In this document: positions 17,770 through 27,978 of the stretch, piece by piece
Numbering within the stretch: position 1 is the first letter of the stretch
Layout of the letters: every line of letters begins with the position of its first letter
Assembly (NCBI RefSeq): GCF_027922325.1
Contig: NZ_BSFL01000002.1
Span: 372,001-436,000 of the forward strand
Length of the DNA stretch: 64,000 nucleotides
Reading direction: 5' to 3'
Source of the DNA: Methylopila turkensis
GTDB taxonomy: Bacteria; Pseudomonadota; Alphaproteobacteria; Rhizobiales; Methylopilaceae
Translations under genes and position numbers: made by a program
The notes under the pieces: generated by a model
Databases searched by the model: none
Told to the model about the DNA's origin: nothing
The model's input: the letters and a program-made list of their open reading frames with translations, nothing else

Positions 17770-17874
17770 CGTCATCCCGGACGGCCGTCAGGCCGAGCCG
17801 GGATCGTCGCCAGGAAGAGGCGCGTCAGGCGGAGGACGATCCCGGCTCTCGGCTTACGCCTCGGCCGGGATGAC
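17770..17874. repeat. Intergenic palindromic repeat (REP-like element)
   Basis: The left arm (about 17770-17808, CGTCATCCCGGACGG...CCGGGATCGTC) and the right arm (about 17834-17874, GACGATCCCGGCTCTCGG...GGGATGACG) are imperfect inverse complements. It lies in the gap between holC and pepA and shares the CGTCATCCCGG core with the element at 59415. Confidence 0.65.
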
Positions 17875-17885
17875 GACCAGGCCGT

Positions 17886-19397
17886 TCACTCCTCGTAGTA
17901 ATCCTTCACGAGCCGGTCGAGCAGCCGCACGCCCCAGCCCGAACCCCAGCTGCGGTTGATGTCGCTCGCGGGGCTGCCCATGCCGGTGCCGGCGATGTCG
18001 AGATGCGCCCAGGGCGTGTCGTTGACGTGGCGCTTCAGGAACTGGGCGGCGGTGATCGAGCCGCCGTGGCGACCGCCGGTCTGCTTCATGTCGGCGAACC
18101 TCGAGTCGATCAGCTTGTCGAACTCAGGGCCCATCGGCATGCGCCACACCTTCTCGCCGGTGGCGAGGCCGGTCTTGTAGAGGCGCTCCGACAGTTCATC
18201 GTCGTTCGAGAACAGGCCGGCGTTGTCTACGCCGAGCGCGACGAGGATCGCGCCGGTCAGCGTCGCGAGGTCGACCATGAACTTCGGCTTGAAGCGGTCC
18301 TGCACGTGCCAGAGCACGTCGGCCAGCACGAGCCGTCCTTCCGCGTCGGTGTTGATGATCTCGATGGTCTGGCCGGACAGGCCGGTGATGATGTCGCCGG
18401 GGCGGTAGGCGCCGCCGTCCGGCATGTTCTCGACGCAGCCGATCGCGCCGATCACGTTGACCTTGGCCTTGCGGGAGGCGAGCGCGTGCATCAGGCCGAC
18501 GACGCAGGCGGCGCCCGCCATGTCGCCCTTCATGTCCTCCATGCTGGCGGAGGGCTTGATGGAGATGCCGCCGGTGTCGAAGATCACGCCCTTGCCGACG
18601 AAGGCGACGGGCTGCGCCGCCTTATCCTTCGCGCCGTTCCAGCGCATGATCGCGACCTTGCTCTCCTGCACGGAGCCCTGGCCGACGGCCAGCAGCGCGC
18701 CGAAGCCGGCCTTCCTCAGCTCCTTCTCGCCGAGGATCTCGACCTCGACGCCGAGCTTCTCGAGCGCCGCCGCGCGTTTGGCGAACTCGGTCGGCGTCAG
18801 CACGTTCGGCGGCTCGTTCACCAGCGTGCGGGCGAGCTCGACGCCCTCGGCGAGGCCCTCCTTCAGCTTCCAGGCCTTCTTGGCCGCGGACTCGTCCCCG
18901 ACGGCGAACGTGACCTTCGCGAGCCGGCCGCGCTCGTCGTCCTTCTTCTTGGTCTTGTAGACGTCGAAGGCGTAGTCGCGCAGCCGGACGCCGAGCGCGA
19001 TGTCGGCGACCGCCTCGGCGGCGAGAGCGCCTTCCGCCGTTTCGGCGATCACGGTGACCTCGGTCGCGCCCGAGGCGACCCTGCCGCGGATCTGGCCGCC
19101 GAGCTTGACCCAGTCGGTCGGCTCCTTGCCGTCGCCGAGCCCGACGACGATCAGCCGCTCGACCCCGTCGAGCGCCGGCGCCAGCAGCTCGAAGCCCGAG
19201 CCCTGCGCCGCCTTGAACCGTTCGGCCGCAGCCGCACGGCCCAGCGCGTCGCGCGCCGGCGCGACAGCCGCGGTCGTCGCGGGACCGAAGGCGAGGTCGG
19301 GGCCGGCGAGCGCGACCACGACGCCCGAGACGTCGGCGTCGGGCTTCTGGAACGCGATCTTCAGCGCGCCGCTGGGGGCGTCCGCGGACTTGGCCAT
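17886..19397 (-). CDS. pepA: Leucyl aminopeptidase (M17 family)
   Basis: PepA is a hexameric dizinc peptidase that removes N-terminal residues from peptides; in some bacteria it also binds DNA. The 503-aa protein has the variable N-terminal alpha/beta domain and the C-terminal catalytic domain. The M17 signature [14 protein letters not shown] is present, together with [20 protein letters not shown] (metal-binding Lys and Asp) and [14 protein letters not shown]. It ends with the familiar [20 protein letters not shown] start, with AAGGAG about 10 bases upstream. It is divergent from lptF across 214 bases that must hold both promoters. Confidence 0.97.
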   Translation of the reverse strand: MAKSADAPSGALKIAFQKPDADVSGVVVALAGPDLAFGPATTAAVAPARDALGRAAAAERFKAAQGSGFELLAPALDGVERLIVVGLGDGKEPTDWVKLGGQIRGRVASGATEVTVIAETAEGALAAEAVADIALGVRLRDYAFDVYKTKKKDDERGRLAKVTFAVGDESAAKKAWKLKEGLAEGVELARTLVNEPPNVLTPTEFAKRAAALEKLGVEVEILGEKELRKAGFGALLAVGQGSVQESKVAIMRWNGAKDKAAQPVAFVGKGVIFDTGGISIKPSASMEDMKGDMAGAACVVGLMHALASRKAKVNVIGAIGCVENMPDGGAYRPGDIITGLSGQTIEIINTDAEGRLVLADVLWHVQDRFKPKFMVDLATLTGAILVALGVDNAGLFSNDDELSERLYKTGLATGEKVWRMPMGPEFDKLIDSRFADMKQTGGRHGGSITAAQFLKRHVNDTPWAHLDIAGTGMGSPASDINRSWGSGWGVRLLDRLVKDYYEE

Positions 19398-19611
19398 GGG
19401 GACGAAGGCTCCTTGAGAAACGAAGGCGGGCGGAGGGAGGCCCGTGGGCTAAGCGTCGGCGTCACATCTATACGACAGGTCCGCCGCCTTCCAGCGTCCG
19501 CGACCGCGTCGCGCAGACGGCGCGCTTGCGTGGACGCGCGATCCGGCCTTCAAGTGAACGTGGGAGACGCGTTCACGGCCGCCGCGGCGGCCGTGCGCCT
19601 GGTCAGACGGT

Positions 19612-20745
19612 ATGCCGCTTGTCGAACGCTACATCTTCGGGCTGACGGCCAAGGCCTTCATCGGGATCCTCGTGATCCTGACGGCCGTGATCTGGACCAC
19701 GCAGGCGCTGCGCGAACTCGACCTGGTCACCGCCAAGGGCCAGACGATCTGGATCTTCTTCGCGATCACCGGCCTGACGATCCCGTCGCTTTCCGTGATT
19801 CTCGCGCCGGTCGCGCTGTTCGGCGCGGCCGCCTGGGCGCTGAACCGGCTGAACGGCGATTCGGAGATCGTGGTGATGAGCGCGGCCGGCGTCGGTCCGG
19901 GCCGTCTGCTGCGGCCGCTGCTCGTGCTCGCCCTGATCGTGTCGATCTTCGTCGGGCTCATGAGCGTGTGGGCGATCCCGGAATCGCTGCGCCTGCTCCG
20001 GACGCAGCTCACCCAGGTCCGCGCCGACGTGGTCGCCAACATTCTGCGCGAGGGCCAGTTCACCCGGATCGAGAACAACCTCGTCGTCCATGTCCGCGAG
20101 CGCCGCGGCGGCGCGCTGCTCGGCATTTTCGTGCAGGACGCGCGCGACGCGCCGCAGGAGGTGACCTACCTCGCCGAGCGCGGCCAGATCGTTGAGGAGC
20201 GGGGCTCGACCTTCCTCGTGCTGGAGGACGGTTCCGTGCAGCGGCGGGAATCCGCGGCCAAGGACCCGGCGATCGTGGTGTTCCAGCGCTACGCCTTCGA
20301 CCTCTCGCCGTTCACGGGCGCGAGCGAGGTCACGTCCTATAAACCGCGCGAGCGTTACACCTCAGAGCTGATGTCTCCGGACGCCAACGACAGCGCCTAC
20401 AAGGCGCAGCCGGGGCGCTTCCGGGCGGAGCTTCACGAGCGGCTGGTCAATCCGCTCTATCCGGTCGCGTTCATGCTCATCGCCTTCGCCGCCCTCGGCC
20501 GCCCACGGACGACGCGTCAGAGCCGGGCGACCGCGATCCTCGCGGCGATCGGGGCGGTGGCCGCGACCCGCATCGCCGGGCTCGGCGTGACCAATCTGCT
20601 GGTCTCCAGCGCCTGGGCCGTGGCCGCCGTCTACGCGCTGCCGATCCTCGCCGGCGCGGCGGCGCTGGGCTTCGCCTTCCGGCGGCCCCGCGCGGCGGGT
20701 CCGCGCTCCGGCGCATCCGGCGCGGTCACGGCGGCGCGCGCATGA
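19612..20745 (+). CDS. lptF: LPS export ABC transporter permease LptF
   Basis: LptF is one of two permeases of the LptB2FG complex that extracts lipopolysaccharide from the inner membrane. The 377-aa protein has the expected order: two N-terminal membrane helices (residues ~12-35 and ~50-80), a third near 98-120, a periplasmic beta-jellyroll of about 130 residues, then three more helices and a short basic tail. Conserved segments are YIFGLTAKAFIGILVILTAV, NRLNGDSEIVVMSAAG and HERLVNPLYPVAFMLIAFA. Its last bases overlap the start of lptG (ATGA), so the two permeases are translationally coupled. Confidence 0.95.
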   Translation: MPLVERYIFGLTAKAFIGILVILTAVIWTTQALRELDLVTAKGQTIWIFFAITGLTIPSLSVILAPVALFGAAAWALNRLNGDSEIVVMSAAGVGPGRLLRPLLVLALIVSIFVGLMSVWAIPESLRLLRTQLTQVRADVVANILREGQFTRIENNLVVHVRERRGGALLGIFVQDARDAPQEVTYLAERGQIVEERGSTFLVLEDGSVQRRESAAKDPAIVVFQRYAFDLSPFTGASEVTSYKPRERYTSELMSPDANDSAYKAQPGRFRAELHERLVNPLYPVAFMLIAFAALGRPRTTRQSRATAILAAIGAVAATRIAGLGVTNLLVSSAWAVAAVYALPILAGAAALGFAFRRPRAAGPRSGASGAVTAARA

Positions 20746-21842
20746 GCACGGGGGTCAACGCCGTCACCGGCACGCTCGCGCGCTACCTCGCGGCGCGGGT
20801 CGCGACGACGATCGTCGCGGTGATCGCGGGCTCGCTGCTGCTCGTCTTCGTCATCGACTTCATCGAGTTGCTCAGGCGCGCGGGCGACGCCTCCAACGCC
20901 TCGATCGCGACGATCGCCAACCTCTCGCTGCACCGCGTGCCGGCGATCGTGGAGCGGGTGCTGCCCTTCGCCGTGCTGTTCGGCGCCCTCGGCGCCTTCG
21001 TCATGCTGAGCCGCCGGCTGGAACTGGTGATCGCGCGCGCAAGCGGGGTCTCGGCTTGGCAGTTCCTGACGCCCGCGGTCGCGGTGGCGACGCTGGTCGG
21101 CGTGGTCGCGACCGCGGCTTTCAACCCGATCGCCGCGCACATGCAGGACCGCGCCGAACGCATGGAGAGCCGGCTGTTCGGCGCCGGCGGATCGACCTCG
21201 ACCCAGGCGCGCTGGATCCGCCAGCGCAGCATGGATGGCCAGGCCATCATCCGCGCCAGCTCCGCCTCGAGCTCCGGCGTCACGCTGAACGGCGTGACCG
21301 TGTTCAGCTTCACGCCCGACGGCGAGTTCCGGGAGCGAATCGAGGCCCGCACCGCGCGGCTCGTCGCCGACGCATGGGACCTGGACGAGGCGCGCGTCAT
21401 AGCGGTCGGGCGCGAGCCCCAGGTGCTGCCGCGCTACCGACTCGCGACGAATCTCTCCGCCGCGCAGGTGCGCGAGACCCTCGGCGCGAAGACCATGGTG
21501 GGCTTCTGGAACCTGCCCGAGGCCATCGCGCTCGCAAGCCGCGCCGGGCTTTCGCCGCTCCGGCACGAGCTTGAACTGCAAGAGCTTCTCGCCCGTCCGG
21601 CCCTCTTGATCGCGATGGTGCTGATAGCGGCGACGGTCGCGCTGCGCTTCTTCCGCTTCGGCGGCGTGGCGCGGACGATTCTCGGTGGCGTGGCCGCAGG
21701 CTTCGTGCTTTATGTCGTCACCGAGTTCGCCGACGATCTGGGGGCGGCGGGCTTGATGCATCCCGTTGCGGCGGCCTGGCTGCCCGCGATCGTCGGATGT
21801 CTTATGAGCGTCACCGTGTTGTTGAATCAGGAGGACGGATGA
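20742..21842 (+). CDS. lptG: LPS export ABC transporter permease LptG
   Basis: This is the partner permease of LptF in the LPS extraction complex. The 366-aa product shares the six-helix plus periplasmic jellyroll layout: helices at about 18-40, 62-82 and 100-122, the beta domain at about 140-270, and three helices at the end. Recognisable blocks are VFVIDFIELLRRAGD, MLSRRLELVIARASGVSAWQFL and FRFGGVARTILGGVAAGFVLYVV. It overlaps lptF by four bases and lptD by four bases. That gives an lptF-lptG-lptD unit delivering inner-membrane extraction and outer-membrane insertion from one transcript. Confidence 0.95.
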   Translation: MSTGVNAVTGTLARYLAARVATTIVAVIAGSLLLVFVIDFIELLRRAGDASNASIATIANLSLHRVPAIVERVLPFAVLFGALGAFVMLSRRLELVIARASGVSAWQFLTPAVAVATLVGVVATAAFNPIAAHMQDRAERMESRLFGAGGSTSTQARWIRQRSMDGQAIIRASSASSSGVTLNGVTVFSFTPDGEFRERIEARTARLVADAWDLDEARVIAVGREPQVLPRYRLATNLSAAQVRETLGAKTMVGFWNLPEAIALASRAGLSPLRHELELQELLARPALLIAMVLIAATVALRFFRFGGVARTILGGVAAGFVLYVVTEFADDLGAAGLMHPVAAAWLPAIVGCLMSVTVLLNQEDG

Positions 21843-24385
21843 CGCTCGCTACGCGCCGCTCCGCTCTCCATCGCGCGCGGAAGGCGCGGCCTGTCGCCGT
21901 GCTGACGTCCCGCATCGCAGCGCTCTCGCTTCTTGGCTCCGCCTCGCTGCTCGCGCTCGGCGCGACCGCGTCCGCGCAGGTCGCGAACGAGTTCATCCCC
22001 GCCCCGCCCAAGCAGCAGAACGCCAAGTCGCGCGGGCTGCCGAACGCCCTCGGCGGCGGCGCCGTGGTCGACGGCGGCTCGCTCCAGCGCCGCGATCCCA
22101 ACGCGCGGATGCTGATGGAGGCGAAGGAGCTCGTCTACGACTACAACACCGAGGTCGTGACCGCGGTCGGGCCGGTCGACATCTACTATGACGGCCGCGC
22201 CCTGCAGGCCGAGCGGGTGATCTACGACCAGAAGAAGAACCGCGTGCGGGCGGCCGGCAACGTCAAGCTCACCGAGCGCGACGGCACCATCGTTTACGCC
22301 GACAGCCTCGACCTGACCGACGACTTCCGCGACGGATTCGTCGATTCGCTGCGCGTCCAGACCACCGACCGGACGCGCTTCGCCGCGGCCCGCGGGCGTC
22401 GCGAGGAGGGCAAGCTCTCGGTGTTCGACCGCGGCGTCTACACCGCCTGCGAGCCCTGCCGGGAGAACCCCGAGAAGCCGCCGCTCTGGCAGATCAAGGC
22501 CAAGCGCATCATCTTCCGCGAAGACGAGAAGATGGTCTATTACGAGGACGCCACCTTCGAGCTGTGGGGCCATCCGATCGCGTGGCTGCCGTTCTTCTCG
22601 CATCCCGATCCGTCGGTGAAGCGCAAGTCCGGGTTCCTCGCGCCGAGCGTCGGGCACGCCTCCGACATCGGCTACACGATCGAGACGCCGTACTTCTGGG
22701 CGATCGCGCCCAACATGGACGCGACGCTGTCGCCGATGTTCACGTCCAAGCAGGGCGTGATGATGAAGGGCGAGTTCCGGCACCGCCTGATCGACGGCGC
22801 CTACTCGATCCGGGCGGCCGGCATCCACCAGCTTGACGCGGACGAGTTTAACGACAAGCTGGATTCGTCTGACCCCAACAGCCTGACGGTCGGTCCCGGC
22901 GACAAGAAGAACCGCTGGGCGTTCTCGACCGAAGGCCGGTTCGACATCAACGACAAGTGGGCGTTCGGCTGGGACGTCAACCTGTACTCGGACAAGTGGG
23001 TGCGCGGCGACTACAGCCTGTGGGGCAGCAGCCGCACGGCGGTCTCCACGCTCTACCTGCAGGGCCAGGGCGACCGCAGCTGGTTCGACCTGCGCGGCTA
23101 CCATTTCTACGGCATGACCCGCTTCGACCGGCAGGACCGCCTGCCGAACGTCGCGCCGGTGCTCGACTACAACTACGTGTTCGAGGATCCGGTCCAGGGC
23201 GGCGAGCTCGCCTTCAACCTCAATGCGACCAGCCTCTACCGCGAGGAGAGCGAGTACCGCCGCGGCCGTCTCGGCGTCGGTCCGCGCAACGACGTCGCCG
23301 TGATCGGCGCCGCGGGCACCTACAGTCGCCTCTCCGCCGACGCGCAGTGGCGCCGCCGCTTCATCGACCCGATCGGGCAGGTCTGGACGCCGTTCGCCTT
23401 CGTGCGCGGCGACCTGATCTACACGAACCCGGACGACGACGCCCGGCTCGGGCCGTTCCTCGACAATGGCCAGGACGCGCTGCTGCGCGGCATGGCCGGC
23501 GTCGGGCTCGAATACCGCTACCCTTTCGTCGCCCAGAGCAGCTACGGCACCCACCAGATCGAGCCGATCGCCCAGATCCTGCTGCGTCCGAACGAGACCA
23601 ACATCGGCGACCTGCCGAACGAGGACGCCCAGAGCCTGACCTTCGACGACACCACGCTGTTCGCCTGGGACAAGTTCTCCGGCTACGACCGCGTCGAGGG
23701 CGGCAGCCGCGCCAATGTGGGGCTGCAGTACACGCTGACGACGAACAGCGGCGCGATGTTCAACGTCATGTTCGGCCAGTCCTATCACCTGTTCGGCCGC
23801 AACTCGTTCGAGAAGGGCGGGCTCGACGCCACCCGCACCGGACTCGATTCGGGCCTTGAGACCACGCGGTCGGACTACGTCGCCGGCTTCACGATCGTGC
23901 CGACCACGAACTTCGCGATCGGCACGCATTTCCGCCTCGACGAGGACAGCTTCGCGGTGCGCTCCGCCGAGATCGAGGGCCGCGCCACGCTCGACCGCTT
24001 CCAGGCCAACGTCGCCTACGGGCGCTACGACAGGCAGGCCAAGCTCGGCTACGACGACATCCGCGAAGGCGTGCTCGCCGGCGCCCGGGTGTTCGTCACC
24101 AAGGACCTCTATGTCGGGGGCGGCGCCCGCTACAACTTCGACCGCAACGAATTCGACCGCACCCAGGTCGGCTTCGGCGTCAACAACATCCAGGACTGCA
24201 TCTCGCTCGCGTTCGACTACATCCGCGAATACGACGTCGACACCAGCGCGAGCCGGCTGGACTCGATCGACCACCGGTTCCTGCTGCGGGTCGATCTGCG
24301 GACGCTGGGCTCGGTCAGCGCCTCCACGAGTTCGTCGTCGGACGTCTTCGACAGCGAATCCAGCCGCGCCAACACCCTTCAGTGA
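21839..24385 (+). CDS. lptD: LPS-assembly outer-membrane protein LptD
   Basis: LptD is the outer-membrane barrel that inserts lipopolysaccharide into the outer leaflet with its plug lipoprotein LptE. The 848-aa product starts at an ATG with an excellent AGGAGG site and overlaps lptG by four bases. It has a twin-basic N-terminus and hydrophobic signal (about residues 25-46, cleavage near ASAQ). An OstA/LptA-like jellyroll follows (residues ~80-200, EVVTAVGPVDIYYDGRALQA and RVRAAGNVKLTERDGTIVYA), then a long barrel domain with alternating aromatic residues. Cysteines in TACEPCREN and one in NIQDCIS could form the inter-domain disulfides known for the family. Confidence 0.95.
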   Translation: MTLATRRSALHRARKARPVAVLTSRIAALSLLGSASLLALGATASAQVANEFIPAPPKQQNAKSRGLPNALGGGAVVDGGSLQRRDPNARMLMEAKELVYDYNTEVVTAVGPVDIYYDGRALQAERVIYDQKKNRVRAAGNVKLTERDGTIVYADSLDLTDDFRDGFVDSLRVQTTDRTRFAAARGRREEGKLSVFDRGVYTACEPCRENPEKPPLWQIKAKRIIFREDEKMVYYEDATFELWGHPIAWLPFFSHPDPSVKRKSGFLAPSVGHASDIGYTIETPYFWAIAPNMDATLSPMFTSKQGVMMKGEFRHRLIDGAYSIRAAGIHQLDADEFNDKLDSSDPNSLTVGPGDKKNRWAFSTEGRFDINDKWAFGWDVNLYSDKWVRGDYSLWGSSRTAVSTLYLQGQGDRSWFDLRGYHFYGMTRFDRQDRLPNVAPVLDYNYVFEDPVQGGELAFNLNATSLYREESEYRRGRLGVGPRNDVAVIGAAGTYSRLSADAQWRRRFIDPIGQVWTPFAFVRGDLIYTNPDDDARLGPFLDNGQDALLRGMAGVGLEYRYPFVAQSSYGTHQIEPIAQILLRPNETNIGDLPNEDAQSLTFDDTTLFAWDKFSGYDRVEGGSRANVGLQYTLTTNSGAMFNVMFGQSYHLFGRNSFEKGGLDATRTGLDSGLETTRSDYVAGFTIVPTTNFAIGTHFRLDEDSFAVRSAEIEGRATLDRFQANVAYGRYDRQAKLGYDDIREGVLAGARVFVTKDLYVGGGARYNFDRNEFDRTQVGFGVNNIQDCISLAFDYIREYDVDTSASRLDSIDHRFLLRVDLRTLGSVSASTSSSSDVFDSESSRANTLQ

Positions 24386-24506
24386 ACGGCCCCGACGGGC
24401 GTCGCGGTTGACGCAGGCGCCGTCGCGCCGGAAAAAGACGCCGTTGCTGCGCGTGGTTTCGTGGGGAGGCCGCGCGACGCCGGGGATCAAGTGGGACCGC
24501 CTAGCC

Positions 24507-25427
24507 ATGTCGACGCGTCTTCGTCTGTTCGTCGCCCTAGCCTGCCTGGCCGCCGCGGCCGCGCCCGCCCGCGCCCAGTCGGTCGCGGTGGTCGTCAACG
24601 GCCAGCCGATCCTGTCGAGCGAGATCAAGAGCCGGGCGGCGCTGATCGCGCTCGCCGGCGGCGGCAAGGGCGGCGGCGTCGCGGCCGCCCGCGATGAGCT
24701 GATCGACGAGAAGCTGAAGGTCGCTGAGGCGAAGCGCTACGGCATGGAGGCGAGCGACGCGCAGGTGGACGCCGCCTTCGCCTCGATCGCGCAGCGCACC
24801 AAGCTCACCCCGGCCCAGTTCACGCAGGCGATCGGCCAGCGCGGCGTCAGCGCGCAGACGCTGAAGAGCCGGCTGAAGGCGGAGATGACCTGGGCGATGC
24901 TCGTGCGCCGCAAGTTCGCGGCGCAGGCCGCCGCCCGCGAAAAGACCGCCATCGCCTCCGCCGCCAACCGCGGCGGCCAGATCGACAACCGCGCCATCCA
25001 GTACACGCTGCGCCAGGTGATCTTCGTGCTGCCGAAGGGCGCGACCGAGGCCCAGGTGAACCAGCGCCGAACCGAGGCCAACGCCGCCCGCGCCCGCTTC
25101 CCCGGCTGCGACCAGGCGGTGCAGTTCGCGACCAGCCTGCGCGACGTCGCCGTGAAGGAGCCGGTGACGCGCTCCTCCGCGTCGCTCGGCAAGGAGCTCA
25201 ACGACAACCTGTCCAAGGTCAAGCTCGGCTCCCTGACCGCGCCGGAGCGCGGCGAGCAAGGCCTCGAGATGATCGCGGTCTGCGAGCGCAAGGACATCGC
25301 CGACGACAACATCCTCCGTCGCCAGGCCATGGACGACACCGGCGGCAAGGAGCTCGAGGAGCAGGCGAAGAAGTATCTGCAGCAGCTCAAGTCGCGCGCG
25401 ATCGTCCAGGTTCTCAGCCAGGGATGA
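24507..25427 (+). CDS. SurA-like periplasmic chaperone / peptidyl-prolyl isomerase
   Basis: The 306-aa product has a clear signal peptide (MSTRLRLFVALACLAAAAAP, cleavage near ARAQ). A SurA N-terminal domain follows: SVAVVVNGQPILSSEIKSR, then DELIDEKLKVAEAKRYGMEA and FTQAIGQRGVSAQTLKSRLK. The second half resembles a single degenerate parvulin domain (QVIFVLPKGATEAQVNQRR; EQGLEMIAVCERKD), shorter than the two parvulin domains of E. coli SurA. Such chaperones carry outer-membrane proteins across the periplasm, and LptD is the classic SurA client. The position right after lptD supports that link. The stop overlaps pdxA by four bases. Confidence 0.87.
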   Translation: MSTRLRLFVALACLAAAAAPARAQSVAVVVNGQPILSSEIKSRAALIALAGGGKGGGVAAARDELIDEKLKVAEAKRYGMEASDAQVDAAFASIAQRTKLTPAQFTQAIGQRGVSAQTLKSRLKAEMTWAMLVRRKFAAQAAAREKTAIASAANRGGQIDNRAIQYTLRQVIFVLPKGATEAQVNQRRTEANAARARFPGCDQAVQFATSLRDVAVKEPVTRSSASLGKELNDNLSKVKLGSLTAPERGEQGLEMIAVCERKDIADDNILRRQAMDDTGGKELEEQAKKYLQQLKSRAIVQVLSQG

Positions 25428-26452
25428 CCGCGCCCGCCGACCTCGGCCGTCCGCTCGCGCTCAGCATGGGCGAGCCGGCCGGGATCGGACCGGACCTGGC
25501 GCTCAGGCTCTGGAGCGAGCGCCGCGCCCGCGCGACGCCGGCCTTCGCCGCGCTCGGAGACCCCGCGGTCTACGCGGAGCGCGCCGCGCTGCTCGGGATC
25601 GATGTCCCGATCGCGGAAGTCGAGCCCGAGGCCGCCGCCGCCGTGTTCGCCGAGCGCTTCCCCGTGACGCCCGTCGGCCGCCGCTGCCGCGCCGAGCCCG
25701 GCCGCCCCGACCCCCGCGACGCCGAGACCGTGGTCGCCGCGATCCGGGTCGGCGTCGAGCTGGTCCACGCCGGGCGCTGCGCCGCGCTCGTCACCGCGCC
25801 GATCGCCAAAGCCCCGCTCGCCGAGGCCGGCTTTCCGCATCCCGGGCACACCGAATATCTCGGCCATCTCGCCGCGACGCTGTGGGGCGCGCCCGCCCGC
25901 GCGGTCATGCTGCTGTGGGCGGAGGAGATCGCGGTCGTGCCGGTCACGGTGCATGTGCCGCTTAACCAGGTTCCGGCGCTCCTGACCGAAGACGAGATCG
26001 TCGAGACCGGCCGCATCGTCGCGCGCGACCTGCGCCGGCGCTTCCGCATCGACGCGCCGCGGCTCGCGGTCGCCGGCCTCAACCCGCATGCGGGCGAGAG
26101 CGGCCTGCTCGGCCCCGAGGACGAGGCGGTCGTCGCCCCGGCCGTCCGCCGGCTGAAGGCTGAGGGGATCATGGCCACCGGCCCGCACTCGGCCGACACC
26201 ATGTTCCACGCCGCGGCGCGCGCCCGCTACGACGCCGCGCTCTGCATGTATCACGACCAGGCGCTAATCCCGGTGAAGACGCTGGCGTTCGACCGCGCGG
26301 TGAACGTGACGCTCGGCCTGCCCTTCGTGCGCGCCTCGCCCGACCACGGCACCGCCTTCGACATCGCGGGCACGGGCGTCGGCGATCCCGCGAGCCTGCT
26401 CGCGGCGCTCGTCCTCGCGCGGCGGCTGTCGCGGGAGCCGGCGCTCGCGTGA
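25424..26452 (+). CDS. pdxA: 4-hydroxythreonine-4-phosphate dehydrogenase
   Basis: PdxA oxidises 4-phosphohydroxy-L-threonine in the DXP-dependent route to pyridoxal 5'-phosphate, using NAD and a divalent metal. The 342-aa protein carries the family blocks [42 protein letters not shown] (metal and substrate His), [10 protein letters not shown] (His), [16 protein letters not shown] (His) and [14 protein letters not shown]. All metal-binding His/Asp residues are kept. It overlaps the surA-like gene upstream and rsmA downstream by four bases each, the same surA-pdxA-ksgA order as in many proteobacteria. Confidence 0.96.
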   Translation: MTAPADLGRPLALSMGEPAGIGPDLALRLWSERRARATPAFAALGDPAVYAERAALLGIDVPIAEVEPEAAAAVFAERFPVTPVGRRCRAEPGRPDPRDAETVVAAIRVGVELVHAGRCAALVTAPIAKAPLAEAGFPHPGHTEYLGHLAATLWGAPARAVMLLWAEEIAVVPVTVHVPLNQVPALLTEDEIVETGRIVARDLRRRFRIDAPRLAVAGLNPHAGESGLLGPEDEAVVAPAVRRLKAEGIMATGPHSADTMFHAAARARYDAALCMYHDQALIPVKTLAFDRAVNVTLGLPFVRASPDHGTAFDIAGTGVGDPASLLAALVLARRLSREPALA

Positions 26453-27294
26453 GCGCGATCGACGATCTGCCGCCGTTGCGCGACGTCATCCAGCGGCACG
26501 ACCTCGCGCCGAAGAAGTCGCTAGGCCAGAACTTCCTGCTGGACCTCAACCTCACCGCGCGCATCGCCCGCACCGGCGGCCGCCTGGAGGGCGTGACGGT
26601 GGTCGAGGTCGGGCCCGGCCCCGGCGGCCTGACCCGCGCGCTGCTGGCGGAGGGCGCCGGACGGGTCATCGCGATCGAGAAGGACGCCCGCGCGCTTGGC
26701 GCCCTCGCCGAGATCGCCGCGCGCTATCCCGGCCGACTCGACGTGGTCGAGGGCGACGCGCTCGAGGTCGACATGGGCGCGCTCGCGGGCGACGGCCCGG
26801 CGCGGGTGATCGCCAACCTGCCCTACAACGTCGCGACGCCGCTGCTGCTGGGATGGGTCGCGGCGGACCGCTGGCCGCCTTGGTGGGACGGGCTGACGCT
26901 GATGTTCCAACGCGAGGTGGCCGAGCGCATCGTGGCGCGGCCGGGCGACGGCGCCTACGGCCGGCTGGCGGTGATGTGCGGCTGGCGCTGCGAGGCGAAG
27001 ATCGCCTTCGACGTGAACCCGCAGGCCTTCACCCCGCCGCCAAAGGTGGTGTCCTCCGTGGTGCGGCTGGAGCCGAGGCCGCAGCCCCTGCCCTGCGCGG
27101 TCAAGGCGCTCGAAACCGTGACGCAGGCCGCCTTCGGCCAACGCCGCAAGATGCTGCGCCAGAGCCTGAAGAGCCTCGGCGACCCTTCGGCGCTGCTCGA
27201 CGCCGCCGGGATCGAGCCGACCCGCCGGGCCGAGGAGATTCCGGTCGAGGGCTTCGTCGCGCTCGCCAACGCCTGGGTCGCGACGCGGGCCTGA
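26449..27294 (+). CDS. rsmA: 16S rRNA (adenine(1518)-N(6)/adenine(1519)-N(6))-dimethyltransferase
   Basis: RsmA (KsgA) dimethylates the two adjacent adenines near the 3' end of 16S rRNA and acts as a checkpoint in 30S assembly. The 281-aa protein begins at a GTG that overlaps the pdxA stop (GTGA). It has the N-terminal [20 protein letters not shown], the SAM-binding [16 protein letters not shown], the catalytic [16 protein letters not shown] motif IV, and C-terminal [17 protein letters not shown] and [13 protein letters not shown]. The length is standard. It ends 7 bases before the end of the convergent gmk gene. Confidence 0.96.
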   Translation: MSAIDDLPPLRDVIQRHDLAPKKSLGQNFLLDLNLTARIARTGGRLEGVTVVEVGPGPGGLTRALLAEGAGRVIAIEKDARALGALAEIAARYPGRLDVVEGDALEVDMGALAGDGPARVIANLPYNVATPLLLGWVAADRWPPWWDGLTLMFQREVAERIVARPGDGAYGRLAVMCGWRCEAKIAFDVNPQAFTPPPKVVSSVVRLEPRPQPLPCAVKALETVTQAAFGQRRKMLRQSLKSLGDPSALLDAAGIEPTRRAEEIPVEGFVALANAWVATRA

Positions 27295-27301
27295 CCGGCC
27301 G

Positions 27302-27973
27302 TCAGATCAGCGTCTCGGCGAGTTCGGCCGCCAGCCGGTTGGCGAACTCGCCGGTCTCCACGCGACGGGAGCGCCGAAGCCGCTCCGCCTCGAGGATCGA
27401 GCGGATCTCGTTGAAGCAGCGATCGAGGTCGTCGTTGATGACGACGTAGTCGTATTCGGTCCAGCGCGCGATCTCGACCGCCGCGTTCCTCAGCCGGCGC
27501 AGGATCACCTCGGGGGCGTCCTCGGCGCGCCTCTCCAGACGGTGGCGCAGTTCGGCCGCGGAAGGAGGCAGCACGAACACGCTCGCTACGTCGTCCGGCA
27601 TCGCCTCGCGCGCCTGCAGCGCGCCCTGCCAGTCGATGTCGAACAGGATGTCCTGTCCGCGGGCGAGCGCGTCCTCCACCGGCTTGCGTGGGGTGCCGTA
27701 GCTGTTGCCGTGCACCGTCGCCCATTCCAGCAGTTCGCCCGCGTCGCGCATCGACTCGAACTGGCGCTGGCTGATGAAGTGGTAGTGGACCCCGTCGATT
27801 TCGCTGCCGCGGCGGGCGCGGGTCGTGACCGAGATCGAGACGTTCAGCCCCTCGGCCTTGTCCATCAGGGCGCGCGTCAGCGTGGACTTTCCGGCGCCCG
27901 ACGGCGACGACAGCACGAGCACGACGCCCCGGCGGACCATATCCTTCTTGGCGACTGCAGGTTCGCTCGTCAT
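27302..27973 (-). CDS. gmk: Guanylate kinase
   Basis: Gmk phosphorylates GMP to GDP. The product has the P-loop [11 protein letters not shown] near residue 24 and the guanylate-kinase signature block around [78 protein letters not shown] and the distal [16 protein letters not shown] are also present. I chose the ATG at 27973, with GGAG eight bases upstream; a GTG at 27982 overlapping the yicC stop is also possible. yicC and gmk form the usual conserved pair on the minus strand. Confidence 0.95.
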   Translation of the reverse strand: MTSEPAVAKKDMVRRGVVLVLSSPSGAGKSTLTRALMDKAEGLNVSISVTTRARRGSEIDGVHYHFISQRQFESMRDAGELLEWATVHGNSYGTPRKPVEDALARGQDILFDIDWQGALQAREAMPDDVASVFVLPPSAAELRHRLERRAEDAPEVILRRLRNAAVEIARWTEYDYVVINDDLDRCFNEIRSILEAERLRRSRRVETGEFANRLAAELAETLI

Positions 27974-27978
27974 CGCGC

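Noticed and set aside
17177..17874. Palindromic repeats considered as a CRISPR array
   Set aside because: Only one or two units per place, inverted rather than direct, no regular spacers and no cas genes.
21827..24667. A 946-codon minus-strand frame opposite lptD
   Set aside because: Low-complexity Val/Asp/Arg-rich translation; lptD on the other strand has signal peptide and family blocks.
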